Of a stretch of DNA of 64,000 bases, positions 36,342 through 47,072 are shown piece by piece (within the stretch, counting starts at the first letter, position 1; the number at the start of each line of letters is the position of its first letter). Source of the DNA: Macrothele yani (Eukaryota; Arthropoda; Arachnida; Araneae; Macrothelidae); NCBI GenBank assembly GCA_039090855.1, contig CM077011.1, positions 136,774,749-136,838,748 of the forward strand. The letters run 5' to 3'. Both the position numbers and the translations under genes were made by a program. Below the pieces are notes generated by a model that was not told where the DNA came from, did not search any database, and worked only from the letters and a program-made list of their open reading frames with translations.

Positions 36342-36586
36342 GTAAAATTCTCAATATTTACACTATTCTTAAAAGCCGTAAAAGTTAAAATGCTTAAACA
36401 ACTTTATTTACAATTAAAAGAGAGACAAGATCTTTCATAGCCGCATCGGCCACATCCTCAGGTCTGCACAGAGATGTGGCCGATGCGGCTATGAAAGATA
36501 TTGTCTCTCTTTTAATTGTAAATAAAGTTGTTTAAGCATTTTAACTTTTACGGCTTTTAAGAATAGTGTAAATATTGAGAATTTTA
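36342..36586. repeat. Penelope-type hairpin next to exon 3
   Basis: A 245-bp palindrome with arms of about 115 bp (outer GTAAAATTCTCAATATTTAC and inverted partner, at most a few mismatches). The left arm carries, on the minus strand, CTGAGGA-TG-TGGCC..GGCTA-T-GAAA (36433-36462). The right arm has the same stem and GAAA but lost the first bases (CCTGAG), so the two arms were truncated at slightly different points. It ends 87 bp before syntaxin-5 exon 3. Confidence 0.8.
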
Positions 36587-36673
36587 CTTTCTTACTTTGG
36601 AAGTGTTAACACGAATTATCAACATTTGCCTGCAAAATGTTGTGAGTTCTAATTGCATATTTTTTGTCTGTAG

Positions 36674-36729
36674 ACAAATAGGAAAAGACATCAACAGTAC
36701 ATTTATGAAACTTGAAAAGTTAACCCTAT
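36674..36729 (+). CDS. STX5: Syntaxin-5 coding exon 3
   Basis: A 56-nt micro-exon between CTGTAG|ACAAAT and CCCTAT|GTGAGT. It completes the split Lys codon, reads QIGKDINSTFMKLEKLTL and leaves one base of the next Leu codon. The IGKD..STF.KLEKLT signature is diagnostic of syntaxin-5. The acceptor is only about 90 bp downstream of a 245-bp hairpin (36342-36586), and a 305-bp MITE starts 107 bp after the donor, so the exon sits between two insertions. It is too short to stand out as an open frame and was found by splicing logic and family similarity. Confidence 0.92.
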
Positions 36730-36835
36730 GTGAGTATTATTTTAAATATAACATTATAATGATATAAATAACTGTTGTATTTGTTGTTGTTCATAATTTC
36801 TTATGTAATGTTATATCCACTGAAGTATACCTGAA

Positions 36836-37140
36836 TAGTGTTCTCCCTAGAGTTTTTTCACAGCTGGGTGGTACCTTAAAATGACCCCTTCCTCAATCAA
36901 AAAAAAAAATGAAAAGATGTTTTGCTTAACATGACTGTACTTATTAAATACTTACTGATAAATCATGTTCAACACAGATTTCAGTCGTTTTCACCAATAT
37001 TTATGGTGTATGCGGGAGTAAGGTTTGCACTCTTACTATTATGTGTGTTGTAAAAACATTCATTACAGGAAATTTAGCTGGGCGGCAGAGAAAATTAGCT
37101 GGGTGGGCCGCCCAGTAAAAAGGCTGTAGGGAGAACACTA
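36836..37140. mobile_element. 305-bp MITE with TIRs and CTGAA target duplication
   Basis: It begins TAGTGTTCTCCCTAGAG and ends with the inverted form (CTGTAGGGAGAACACTA). The direct repeat CTGAA lies immediately outside both ends (36831-36835 and 37141-37145), consistent with a 5-bp target-site duplication. It has an internal A run and no ORF. A second copy at 52708-54356 shows the same interior, interrupted by a mariner. Confidence 0.85.
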
Positions 37141-37149
37141 CTGAAGTTT

Positions 37150-38540
37150 CTTTATTATGTGTAGGTTTTCTTTATTATTTTTTAATTAAGTTAAAGTGAT
37201 TCATCTATAGTTGGGATATTAGATGTTTAACACCACAACAACCCCAAGATATTTTTTATGTAGTTGGTGCTTATGACCATATAAGTAAGGGGATTTTATA
37301 ATGTGACCTCCCCTCCCTTTTTATTTTTAACTTTGATGCTTAATATTTTTTAATGACAGTCTTTGCAGGCTTTCGTTTCAGTCTTCAGAAATATTGGTTA
37401 GGCAAGGATGATTGCTTAGATTTTTCCTTAAGTGTGTGTGTGTGTGTGTGTGATTTACATGTAAATCTGGCACATAAAACTGAAATATGGGGTTCAAATT
37501 GCTTTGTACAGATGAATACATCTACTTTTATGAAAAGACTGCCAAATGTTTTAAGGTACCTTTTCAGTGTTGAAAAATGCATTTACTTTTAATGTGTTAA
37601 ATTTCATATTAATTTTGCAAATAGTCGACATTATCACAAATGTTGAGTGTCCTTTTTTCTGCCATGTCTGTGCAATTTAAGGGTTTTGGACATAAGTAGC
37701 ATGTAATGTGACTAAAGACGAGCAACTGGTTTGCCTTTTTCTAGGCTTCCATTCACATAAGATCTGATGGCAAGATTTTTTCCAATGTGAAGTAACCTGT
37801 ATTAATAATTCAGCTATCTTCAGGTTAAGAACTGATTTGCTAATGTAACTTCTTTTTTTATTTTTATCTGTAGGATTGTGTCTTTTCGGCCAATTTCTCC
37901 CCACAAAATTTTCAGCTTTTAACCAAATTTTTTTCTCGTTGATGCCAGATTTCAGCTACAATTGAGTACCACATCTGCTACAGTGTTACTCGCATTACAG
38001 GCTAAATGTCTATTATGGACTCTTATGATTCAGATATGTGTGTGGTGAGTCATTCAAAATATGAGTATGATACATTTTATCTTACTAAGTGTGAAAATAT
38101 CAGTGTACATGTGGAATTTTATAGTGTCTTAGGTTTGTTGTCCTGTTGAATGGTTATTTATCCCCACCCCGTTTTGTTTCATGTGCTATTTTTTAATTAT
38201 TTTGGAAATATTTTGAAACAATGAAGTAATAATTTTTAGCATCCCTTTTTTAAAAAAAGGTGTGTTTGTTATTTTGTTCATCCATCTGTCTGTGGATGCT
38301 GCACCTATTAGTCAGATTTAAAAATTCTTTTTGCATGGGAAAGCCTGAACTGTGAGATTTATGAACCATGCCTTTTTTGTCTTATTCTGGTGCATGACTT
38401 TGCCTTTAGGTGGCATAAATGCAGATGCTATGAAATTCAAAGTATATTTTATTCCATATCATTTTGCTTCTAAATATCTTATTATTAATAATAACATGAA
38501 ATTTTATCATTAAATTATATAAGAGAACCAGAATATGCAC
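37150..38540. other. Intron 3, nothing recognised
   Basis: Contains a short TG run at 37432-37452. No supported coding or mobile feature. Confidence 0.35.
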
Positions 38541-38547
38541 ACAGGAT

Positions 38548-40430
38548 CACTGAATTATGACTACCCCTATCAAAAGTTGATGCGGCCCGTTGACCACGAG
38601 ATTTCAGAGAGGGTGCAATTAGTTGACCAACATAGCATATATAAGGTGTGAGTAGAGCAGTAGGTAGTAAAATTCGAAGCGTGATGTATAAATGGAAGGA
38701 TTTATCGGACTTGGAGAAATATCAGATCATGGGAGCTTAGAAAGCAGGTACCTAGATTTCCCAAATGGGCAAAATTGGGGGTTGTTCATGAGCCACCGTT
38801 AAAGTGTATCAGGGCTGGTGTAGAAATGGTCAAATGAGTCTGAGGCAAAACTACACAGGACGACGAAAGGCTGATGTGAGAGATGAGTGCTGTATCTGAT
38901 GACCGGTACAGGTGAACAGACACAGCACTGTTCAACAGTTTACTACCTAATACAACAGAGGTCAACCCGGAACAGTATTTGTCATGACCATGCGTTGCAC
39001 GCTTGTATGTGTGGGCTTTAACAACAGATGAAGTGATGACACCCTCTCCTAACCACAATTCATTGACGCAAAAGACTAGTCTTGTGCGAAAATCATGCAA
39101 GTTGGAATCAGATGACTGGAAAAAAAGTGTGCTGGTCTGACAAGTTGCATTTTTTACTTTTTACTCCACTCTGTGGATGGTCATGAACATATTTGGCGCA
39201 ACTAACATGAGGCATAAACAAAGACATCGCTATTTGCACGTTCAGCAATGCACAGCAACCGAAAAATTGTTATTCGGCCGCCGCCGGGGAATCGAACCCG
39301 GATATCTTGATATCTAGCCGAGCGCGTTAGCCTTACGCCACGGTGGCCAACAATCCACGGCGCTATGTGCGTTTTCTGTCAGCATCTGATATTATAAATC
39401 CGTAAGATGGGCTCAGCTACTGAAACGTCTATCTGGTGGGCATTAACAGCACTGGCTATATATTAATTATAGCAGTTAAATCCAAAGGGCGAGATCCAAA
39501 GTGAAAATCTTCCAAATATGTGGCGTCAGTGAATAAGCAAAGACTTTCCACATTCAGCAATGCACAGCAACCAAAAAATTGTTATTCGGCTGCCGTTGGT
39601 GTAAGGCTAACGTGCTTGGCTAGATATCGAGAGATCCGGGGTTCGATTCCCTGGCGGCGGCTGAATAACAGTTTTTCGGTTGCTGTTCGTTGCTGAACGT
39701 GGAAAGATCGATGTCTTTGTTTATTCACTTACGCCATATATTTGTAGGATTTTCACTTTGGATCTCACCCTTTGGATTTAACTGCTATAATTAATATATA
39801 GCCAGTGCCGTTAATGCCCACCAGATGGAGATGTCTCAGTAGCTGAGCCCATCTTACGGATTTATAATGTCAGATGCTGACAGAAAAACGCACATAGCGC
39901 CATGGATTGTGTTGGCCACTGTGGGTGTAAGGCTAACGCGCTCAGCTAGATATCGAGAGACCCGGGGTTCGATTCCCCGGTGGCGGCCGAACAACAATTT
40001 TTCGGTTGCTGAACGTGGAAAGAGCGATGTCTTTGTTTATTCACTGATGCGCCACGTATTTGGAGGATTTTCACTTAACATGAGGCACTCGATCCATCCT
40101 GCATGGTCTCCACAACGCGAGCCTGTTGAGGCGATTGTGTGGTGTGGAGCATGTTTACCTGGCAGGAACTTGGAACCCTGGTGCATGTGGAACAGTGTAT
40201 ATCACCATCATGATTTGCTTGTTGACTCTGTACACCCAACAATGCGTCACTTTTTTCTGCATCATGATGATGTCTTCCAAGATGACAATGCGCTGAGCCA
40301 CAGGGTCAAATGCTGCACAGAAATAATTTGAGGAATACAGTTCAGACGTGTCCAGCATATTGATTGACCTCCGAACTCTCCTGATACCAATCCCATAGAG
40401 CACTTGTGGGACACTACTGGACGGCAGAAA
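38548..40430 (+). mobile_element. Tc1-like element, interrupted and 3'-truncated
   Basis: The left end CACTGAATTATGACTACCC matches the Tc1 copy at 23946. A decayed transposase follows from about 38692 (MEGFIGLGEISDHGSLE). The catalytic region resumes after an 861-bp insertion (39215-40075): MRHSIHPAWSPQREPVEAIV, then HHDDVFQDDNALSHRV and PPNSPDTNPIEHLWDT. Without the insertion and one copy of its 12-bp duplication the sequence runs on continuously. The right TIR is missing; a hAT-like repeat begins at about 40430. Confidence 0.75.
39215..40075. mobile_element. Palindromic tRNA-headed insertion with 12-bp target duplication
   Basis: TAACATGAGGCA lies immediately on both sides (39203-39214 and 40076-40087), inside the Tc1 transposase remnant, so this is a clean insertion of 861 bp. 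It contains three tRNA-like heads with A and B boxes: 39353-39279 on minus, 39590-39663 on plus and 39912-39987 on plus (GGTTCGATTCCCC boxes). Each is followed by a tail reading AACAATTTTTCGGTTGCTG and GATGTCTTTGTTTATTCACT. The left half is an inverted copy of the right half around a centre at about 39590, so tails point outward at both ends. It has no protein-coding capacity. Confidence 0.88.
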
Positions 40431-41079
40431 AGGGTCATGAAAGTCAAGAAAATGTCACAAATTTTGCTTTAGAGTCATGAATTTCATTTTATTTTTAGTA
40501 ACTGTTCATTTTGTGGCAAAAATGCAAGTAATTTTTCATGCACCGACCACTTAAAACATGTGACATCCATCTAAACAATCCATGTGTCAAGGGGGGGGGG
40601 CTCTTGTACCCTCCCTCACAATGAAAACTTCAAAGGAGAAAATGCTTTAGCATAAAAATATATGTACAAAATGTTGTTAACAAATTTTTTAAATCATTTT
40701 AGCAATTTATATTATGCTGTTTATGAAGTTTATGAAGTCATAATATTTTTCAGATTTAAATTTAAAAAAAGATGTGTGTGTAATGAAATCATGTAGCATA
40801 GTGATGAATATTCCAACTTAAATTTTAGGCACAGTCAAAATGAACCAGATTTTTGTTACTAGCAGAAGGGCAAGGAAGTAACTTATCCGTAGAAGGAGGT
40901 GGCAGAGTTTCTGCCCCCCCCTTCTTTAATACTTGTGTGTGTGTGTGTGTGCATGCTGTTGTCTGGTATCTTTGGATAGGGATATACTGTACATATATAC
41001 ATACCTACATTTCAAAAGCAGTCATAAAAATTGTTAATTAGTCATGAAATTGCATTTCTCAAATTCAGTTGACACCCTG
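40430..41079. mobile_element. Non-autonomous repeat, possible hAT derivative, copy 1
   Basis: The internal sequence GTCATGAAAGTCAAGAAAA.GTCAC and GTCATGAATTTC..TTTATTTTTAGTA is shared with the copy that follows. It ends in GACACCCTG at 41079. A TG microsatellite lies at 40918-40932. The left boundary is set by the loss of Tc1 similarity and is approximate. Confidence 0.5.
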
Positions 41080-41639
41080 TACAAGGTGTCTGCTGGTCAT
41101 GAAAATCATGAAAGTCAAGAAAAAGTCACAAATTCAGAAGGTCATGAAAGTCAAGAAAAAGTCACGAATTTTGCTTCATTGCATCATGGATTTCTTTTTA
41201 TTTTTAGTATTTTTCACTTTCTTGCAAAAATCTTAGGTAATTCTCCATGCACTGACCACATAAGGCACAATCCATTTAATTATGATTTAAGTGTCAAAAA
41301 AAGAGGTATTTGTTCCCTCCTCCACAAAGAAAACTGATGGAGCAACAAATGTCTTAGCATAGAAATACTTGTATATAATATTGTTTACAAAATTTTGAGA
41401 TCAATTTAGCAATTTTCATTATGCTTCTTATGGAGTCAGGATTCAGATATAAATGTTAAGGAATGGCATGAATGAAATCTTATAGTGAAATGGTGAGTAT
41501 TTCAACTTATTTTAAATGCACTCAAAATAGATTTTTGTTACTAGCAGAACAGCAGGGGAAACTTTTTCCTTAGAAAAAAAGAGGGGCATAGTGTTCCTCC
41601 CCTCTTTAATATATATATATATATATCGGGGGCGAATAT

Positions 41640-42851
41640 TCGGGGTGTGCTAGGTGTGCGGAGCACACCCACACAGAGTCGCAATTCAACCTATATTATC
41701 GATATCATTTTTTCAGATTTGTTTCTAATAAAACTCACCAGAGTTCGTCCTAAGGCTTTTAGTGGTGGTTAAAATTTATTTTTCCATATAATGTTTTCAT
41801 TAATAAGAGAAGGTTCGTTTAGTAAGCATATCACATTCACGCTAGAATCCATGGGTGTGCTGTTTTGCGTGCGCACATCTGATGACCTTATAGCAGCCAT
41901 GGTACAAGCACTCCCCAGACGGCACTGCAGGTCACGTTCTTATTTTCCTGTAGTCTCAAACATACTTGCGGAACTCTCAAGGTGTGCTACCCAAAATCTG
42001 CACCACTTGAGTCTCATGGAGCAGCCGGTTGCTGTTATATATATATATTTTTTTTTTCTTTATGTGTATTTCCAGTAAGACACTGACGTTTGTCCACTAA
42101 ACTTAATTCCCTTGTGCAATATTTTCGTGAAGAGGAGAAGGTGAAAAGGTTTGTTGCTTCATGCAGTAAACGGAACGTAGCAAATAATATTTGCAGCAGC
42201 AGAAGTGCTATTTAAACAGCAGACACTCTAAGCATCCTAAGTCGTTAAAGCAACTGCAATTCAAAGCTTTCCAGATGGCACTACAGGTCATGTTTTTATT
42301 TCATCATGGTTTCAATGCAGAGGTTTAAATTTCCAGGATGTGCATGCTTAAAAAACACCACTGGTCATATTTGTTTGCGATTGGAATAGCATGGAGTCAT
42401 AAACACACTTCATCGTTCTGCTATGAGTTTTCTATCTTTTCGTCTCTGTGTGAATCGGTGTGTTTATGAGCACAGATGCAATTGAATTTTGACATCCATA
42501 TACAATTTGAATTTTGACATCCATTTAGGTTGATGTACTAAGTGTCCCATTTCTGCCAGAGATTTTGCAGATTGTGTAAAGTAGGTTAAAGAAAGTAAGC
42601 CTCGTGCTGTATTTAAAACTTATATATAAAGAGAACGATATCGAAAATACATTCATCGCTCTAGTATTTGCACAGGAAATTCAGATTTTTCTTACAATGG
42701 AGTGTAAGAAAAATTCTTTATTGCCGTAAGTTATTAGACAACAGCTAAATAAAAGAAATACGTTTCATAGGTTCAAAATCAATGCAAAAATTTTTGCGTG
42801 TCTTTTCCCATTACAGCACACACCCAACCTAAATGGGTACACAACACCACT

Positions 42852-42924
<73 letters not shown>

Positions 42925-42980
42925 ATATTTTGGGATCATGGTGCATATACTGCAATACTGCAGCCTGGTTAGGTGCCAGA
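41640..42980. other. Repeat interior, no gene recognised
   Basis: TA runs at 41610-41625 and 42038-42048, plus a long TG microsatellite (42852-42923). A segment around 41907-41945 (CCAGACGGCACTGCAGGTCA) recurs loosely at 42270-42290. No supported coding sequence. Confidence 0.4.
42852..42923. repeat. (TG)n microsatellite, about 36 units
   Basis: An uninterrupted TG dinucleotide run of about 72 bp lies 62 bp before the left TIR of the Tc1 element. It makes low-complexity open frames (His-Thr or Cys-Val runs) that are not genes. Confidence 0.97.
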
Positions 42981-42984
42981 AATA

Positions 42985-44192
42985 CACTGAAGTGCCAGAA
43001 AAACTGGTACACCAGTCTAATACTTGGTAGGTCCCCCACGGGAGCGCAGGACTGCAGAAATATGACGAGGCATGGACTCCACTAGCTTTTGGAAATATGC
43101 TGTAGGCAATGCACTCCATACTTCCTGCAGAGCGTCCCACAATTCAGGTGTATTCCGATGTCTCGGATTCCTGTGTTCGATAGCGTGTTGCATGGCATCC
43201 CAAATGTCTTCTATCACGTTCAGATCTGGGGACTTCAGTGGGAATGACAACACCCCAAACTCAGATGAATGCCATAATGTGGCATTCCGACACCTGTGTG
43301 GAGGTGCATTGTCCTGTTGGAACAGGCCCAACCCATCAGCATGAATGTAGGACATGAATGGGTGTACTTCGTCAGAAAGGATGTGCACATAGCGTTGGCC
43401 GGTCACAGACGTTTGTAGACATAAAAGGGGTCCCAGTGAAGTCCAGCTAAACACACCCCATACCATTACCGACCCCCCACCAGCCGGTACAGTTCCCTGT
43501 TGACAGGCGGGATCCATGGCTTCATGGGGTTTGCGCCATACACGAATCCTTTCATCTGCCCGATACAGTTGGAAACGTGACTCGTCAGACCAGGCTACTT
43601 GTTTCCAGTCATCAAATGTCCAGTGGCGGTGTTGCCGTGCCCAAACGAGGTGCATAGCTCTGTGCCGTGCACCCATCAAGGGGACTCTAGTTGGGCGTCA
43701 GCTCCCAAAGCTCATATCGTGCAGGGTACGTTGCACAGTCTGGACGCTGATGCTTGTTGAGGCTCCAGCATTGAATTCCGATGATACCTGCAAGAGTGTT
43801 GCATGCCTATTGCGTGAAACAATTATTGACAGACGACGATGGTCATGTTCACCCAATGTCTTTTTACGGCCACACTGGTATAGGTTGGAGGTTTTGCCGG
43901 AATTCTTGTAGTCACGGTACACCCTTGCAATGGTTGTCCGTGAAAATCCTAACTTCGTTTCTACCTCCGAAATACTATGGCCCATCTCATGAGCGCCAAC
44001 TATGACACCTCCTTGAAAATCGCTTAAATCGTTATTACTTGTCATTCTCATGGCGAAAACAGCTCTGACAGCTGGCAAGGATGTCTATCACTTTATATAC
44101 GCACTGTCGGATGCAACCGAGTATGCGCATAGGTGATGTTGCTATGTATTTTGCATAAGCTGATCTGTACCAGTTTTTCTGGCACTTCAGTG
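42985..44192 (-). mobile_element. Near-intact Tc1-like element
   Basis: A 1208-bp element between TA dinucleotides (42983-42984 and 44193-44194). The first 27 bases of each end are identical and inverted, beginning CACTGAAGTGCCAGAAAAAC. It contains a single transposase frame on the minus strand. Identical TIRs and a nearly open frame point to a comparatively recent insertion, the youngest-looking autonomous-type element in the window. Confidence 0.95.
43017..44078 (-). pseudogene. Tc1 transposase with one in-frame stop
   Basis: Cut-and-paste transposase, DD34E type. The first Met is at 44078; a second in frame at 44048 (MRMTSNNDLSDFQ) may be the true start. The paired N-terminal HTH region (GAHEMGHSISEVETKLGFSR, then TTIARVYRDY) leads into a Gly-Arg-Lys linker. 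The catalytic domain has VAWSDESRFQLYRADERIRV, GLFQQDNAPPHRC and LKSPDLNVIEDIWDAM, which supply both Asp and the Glu, and it ends in RSRGGPTKY. The only break is a TGA at 43698-43700 (..HDMSFGS-stop-RPTRVPLMGAR..) in the same frame, possibly from an Arg CGA codon (inference). Length is about 353 codons, normal for the family. Confidence 0.93.
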
Positions 44193-45028
44193 TATGTCAG
44201 GGATAATGCTGCCAATCATATTCTTTGCAACCTGCAAAAGAAAATAATTTTGGCGAAAATATGGGTGATTTCCTTTTTGCACTGTTATAACACTTTAGCG
44301 AAAACAAATTGAATTTGCCAAATGAGTTGGCGAAAGCGTTAAAAAAGCCAGTGCAACCGCTATATATATACTGACATCTTTTAAAAATGGTCATGAAAAT
44401 TTCTTATTGATCATGAAATTGTGTTTCCCAAATTTAGTAGACACCCTGTAAACATTATTTGCTTTTTCACTGTCATGAGTGTAAAGTGTAGTTACGTGTA
44501 TTCAGTGTCATTAAGAATATCTTTAATGAAGCAGTATAAATTTGTAATTTTATTAAATTTCTACCTTTGAGTACATGTCTTTTTACACTGCTGGGCACCC
44601 AAAATACAACACCAAGAAGGAAGCATCCGATTGGCCTGAAATTCGCATCATGCGTCGCCCGCGAGAAGACATGCGAATGATTAGCATTGCAGGGCATATG
44701 CAAATTATGTGCGCCCGGCACGGAACCAAGAAGCACTATAAGAAGGGTGCACAGAAGGCGGGTTATAAGTAGTGCAATGTGCTGTTCTGCCGGACCTGTG
44801 TGTGGGAAGCTTCCTGATGCCTCGTCGCAGAATACGGCAGTCTTTCCAGTACGTTTTGGAGTTCGACAGAGGACGAATAGTGGTTTATCGTACCGAGACA
44901 TTGGCGCCCGTGTGAGACGACATCCAGCCACAGTGAGGTCAGTATGAATTCGGTGGGTGCAGGAAGGACGGACAGACCGACGTGAGCAATTGCCGTGGCA
45001 CACCACCAAATGAGAGGACCGGCATGTT

Positions 45029-45914
45029 GTGCGGCGGGCACTGACGGCTCGCATCGCCACATCACAAATGTTAGCGCAGGAATTAGGGTGTGTTGCGCAA
45101 CAACCTGTGTCAGCACGTACCGTTCGACGTCGACTGCAGGAGCGGGGACTTGTCGCATGGCGCCCATTGCTCCGTTGTGTTGCGCAACAACCTGTGTCAG
45201 CATGTACCGTTCGACGTCGACTGCAGGAGCGGGGACTTGTCGCACGGCGCCCATTGCTCCGGTTACCATTGACGTTACACCACTGGTGAGTCCGGCGGCA
45301 GTGGGCTGTTGAACGCAGCACCTGGACTACGGAATGGCACGACATTGTCTTCTCCGATGAATCCTGCTTCTGCCTACAACACCACGATGGTCAGATCCAC
45401 GTGTGACGGCACCACGACGAGAGACTGTATGACGCCTGCATTATGCATCGCCATACCGGTCCGTCGCCTGGCGTTATGGTTTGGGGTGCAATTGGATATG
45501 ACACCCCTCTGGTAGGCATCACCGGTACACTCAACAGCCACCGCTACATCTCTGGCGTTTTGGAGCCTGTAGTCCTCTCTTACCTGCAGGACCTGCCAGT
45601 GGCCAAGATTCAACAGGACAATGCGCGCCCGCACGTGGCACACATCATGCAACAATTCTTCGGCCCACCAGGTGTCACTGCTACCGTGGCTCGCCTGTTC
45701 TCCCAAGATGTCGCCCATTGAACATGTCTGGTCACTGATCGGCAACCGAGTGGCCTGGCAAGCACCACCTGCGGCTACGCCTGATGAACTGTGGCAACGT
45801 GTGGAAGCAGCCTGGACCGACGTACCCCAAGCCCACATCCAAAGCCTCTTTCGTTCGATGCCGCGGCATGTAGCGGCCGTTATTGCCAGCCATGGGGGCC
45901 ACACGAACTATTGA
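45029..45914 (+). pseudogene. Tc1 transposase with frame breaks and duplicated HTH segment
   Basis: Fragments of one DDE transposase. From 45029 to 45289 is the second HTH region, in which 29 codons are repeated in frame (VAQQPVSARTVRRRLQERGL occurs twice). From 45443 to 45721 is the catalytic core with GVMVWGAIG and IQQDNARPHVAH. From 45621, in another frame, follows the C-terminus with SPIEHVW and MPRHVAAVIASHGG. A one-base shift near 45690 separates SPDLSPIE-type sequence from its start. It is inactive. Confidence 0.88.
45090..45263 (+). repeat. 87-bp tandem duplication inside a transposase
   Basis: The segment starting GTGTTGCGCAACAACCTGTG occurs at 45090-45176 and again at 45177-45263, with only a few base differences (for example CACGTACC against CATGTACC). 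The unit length is a multiple of three, so the frame is kept. Confidence 0.95.
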
Positions 45915-46224
45915 TGTCTGCGTGTTCGGCAAGTTGCACAGGCCTGTAAGCTCAATCGTTTCATCTTTGTATCTGTTGTTATGTGTCCAGTAAATCTGGC
46001 TTTGCTGTCTCGTGTCTTTCTTGGTGTTGCATTTGGGTGTCCACCAGTGTAATATTTTGTGTGACAGAGTTGGAAGTGTGCATAAAGCACTTCCGGCTAC
46101 ATGCCAAAGTACAATTGTTGACTCAAAGAAATGCACTTGTGTGATTGTTTGAGTTGAACTGAACTGGCTGCTTTTTTCATGGAATGTCAATTTTCCTTGA
46201 AAGAACAACTTACAAAGTATGGTT

Positions 46225-46915
46225 ATTCAGGTATTTGCAGACCTTTTCTCAGAAATGAACAAAAGCTCGTCTGTCACTTCAAGCAAAACAGCAGACAGTA
46301 CTTATTTCAAGTGATAAAATTCAAGCTTTCAAGTGAAAATTAGAATTTTGGAAAGCTTTTATCCTCCCCCGTGAGCTTAGTCACTTCTGAATGCTTAAAA
46401 ACTTTTCTAATGAGATCAGTGGTGATATTAACGAACAGGATGTTTTGATGTTGTATAATGAAATGTGTTGACATTTAGATGATCTACATAACTCCATGAA
46501 CCAATATTTTCAAAATGATGAATGCATGATGCTTCAATATCATGCATGGGTAAAATATCCATTCCAAGTGCGACACAACCAGTGGATTTTAATGGTACAG
46601 AGTACAAAAAATTCATTGATATGGTTTCAGATTCCACATTGCAACTAACCTTTAAAGAAACTACCACTTGTCTTGTTTTGGCATAGTATCAAAAAAGGAA
46701 TACCCATAATTATCTGAAAAAGCATTTAAAATACTCCTCCCCGTTCCAACTAAATATCTGTGTGTAGCCATGTTTTCTTCACATACTTCAACCAAAACAA
46801 CAAACTACAGCAGATTGAATGCAGAAGCAGATATGAGAATTTAGCTGTCTTCTATTTAACCAGACATTAAAGATATTTTGAAAAATGTAAAACAGTGCCA
46901 CTGTTCTCCATAATT
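46225..46915 (+). pseudogene. ZBED5-like hAT transposase remnant, C-terminal part
   Basis: Broken frames read FADLFSEMNKSSSVTSSK, VDFNGTEYKKFIDMVSDST, then LKKHLKYSSPFQ, SSHTSTKTTNYSRLNAEADM and PDIKDILKNVKQC. The order and wording fit the hATC region of ZBED5/FAM200-type hAT proteins (..TSTKTKYRNRLNAE.DMR..LSSI.PDIK.I). Many stops occur. It lies directly between two Tc1 elements. Confidence 0.7.
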
Positions 46916-47072
46916 TTTATTTTCTGTTCTGGAAAATATAGTTATTTTTCATAAAAAACATATGCTATTTATGTTAACATGTTATGGGTTTCTTGTTATT
47001 TTTAAATGAATTAATAAATAAATATTTAAAAATGTTTTAATTTTTAATATGATACTTATCAGTAGATATAAC

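Larger units (their letters stand above)
41082..44448. mobile_element. Non-autonomous repeat, possible hAT derivative, copy 2
   Basis: The left end CAAGGTGTCTGCTGG and the right end, read inverted (CAGGGTGTCTACTAAATT), agree over about 10 bp. CATGAAAAT..CATGAAA sequence lies just inside both ends, so the span probably represents one element later filled by other insertions, including the complete Tc1 at 42985-44192. It abuts copy 1 with only TA between them. There is no transposase of its own; the hAT assignment is by TIR style only. Confidence 0.4.
44586..46049 (+). mobile_element. Tc1-like element with long TIRs and internal duplication
   Basis: Flanked by TA (44584-44585 and 46050-46051). 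The ends CACTGCTGGGCACCCAAAAT and inverted CACTGGTGGACACCCAAATG both continue into ACAACACCAAGAA-type sequence. The transposase on the + strand spans about 44800-45914 in at least three frames: HTH region, catalytic SDES-type segment near 45350, GPSPGVMVWGAIGYD, KIQQDNARPHVAH, then (other frame) SPIEHVWSLIGNRVAW and the C-terminal SMPRHVAAVIASHGGHTNY. It is notably G+C-rich compared with the flanks. Confidence 0.9.

Noticed and set aside
42779..43140. Open frames rich in His-Thr or Cys-Val
   Set aside because: They are translations of the (TG)n microsatellite at 42852-42923 and of the antisense Tc1 TIR region.
44473..45345. A 290-codon antisense open frame and other long frames over the G+C-rich Tc1
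   Set aside because: They are shadows of the + strand transposase; no family similarity and they run across its duplicated segment.
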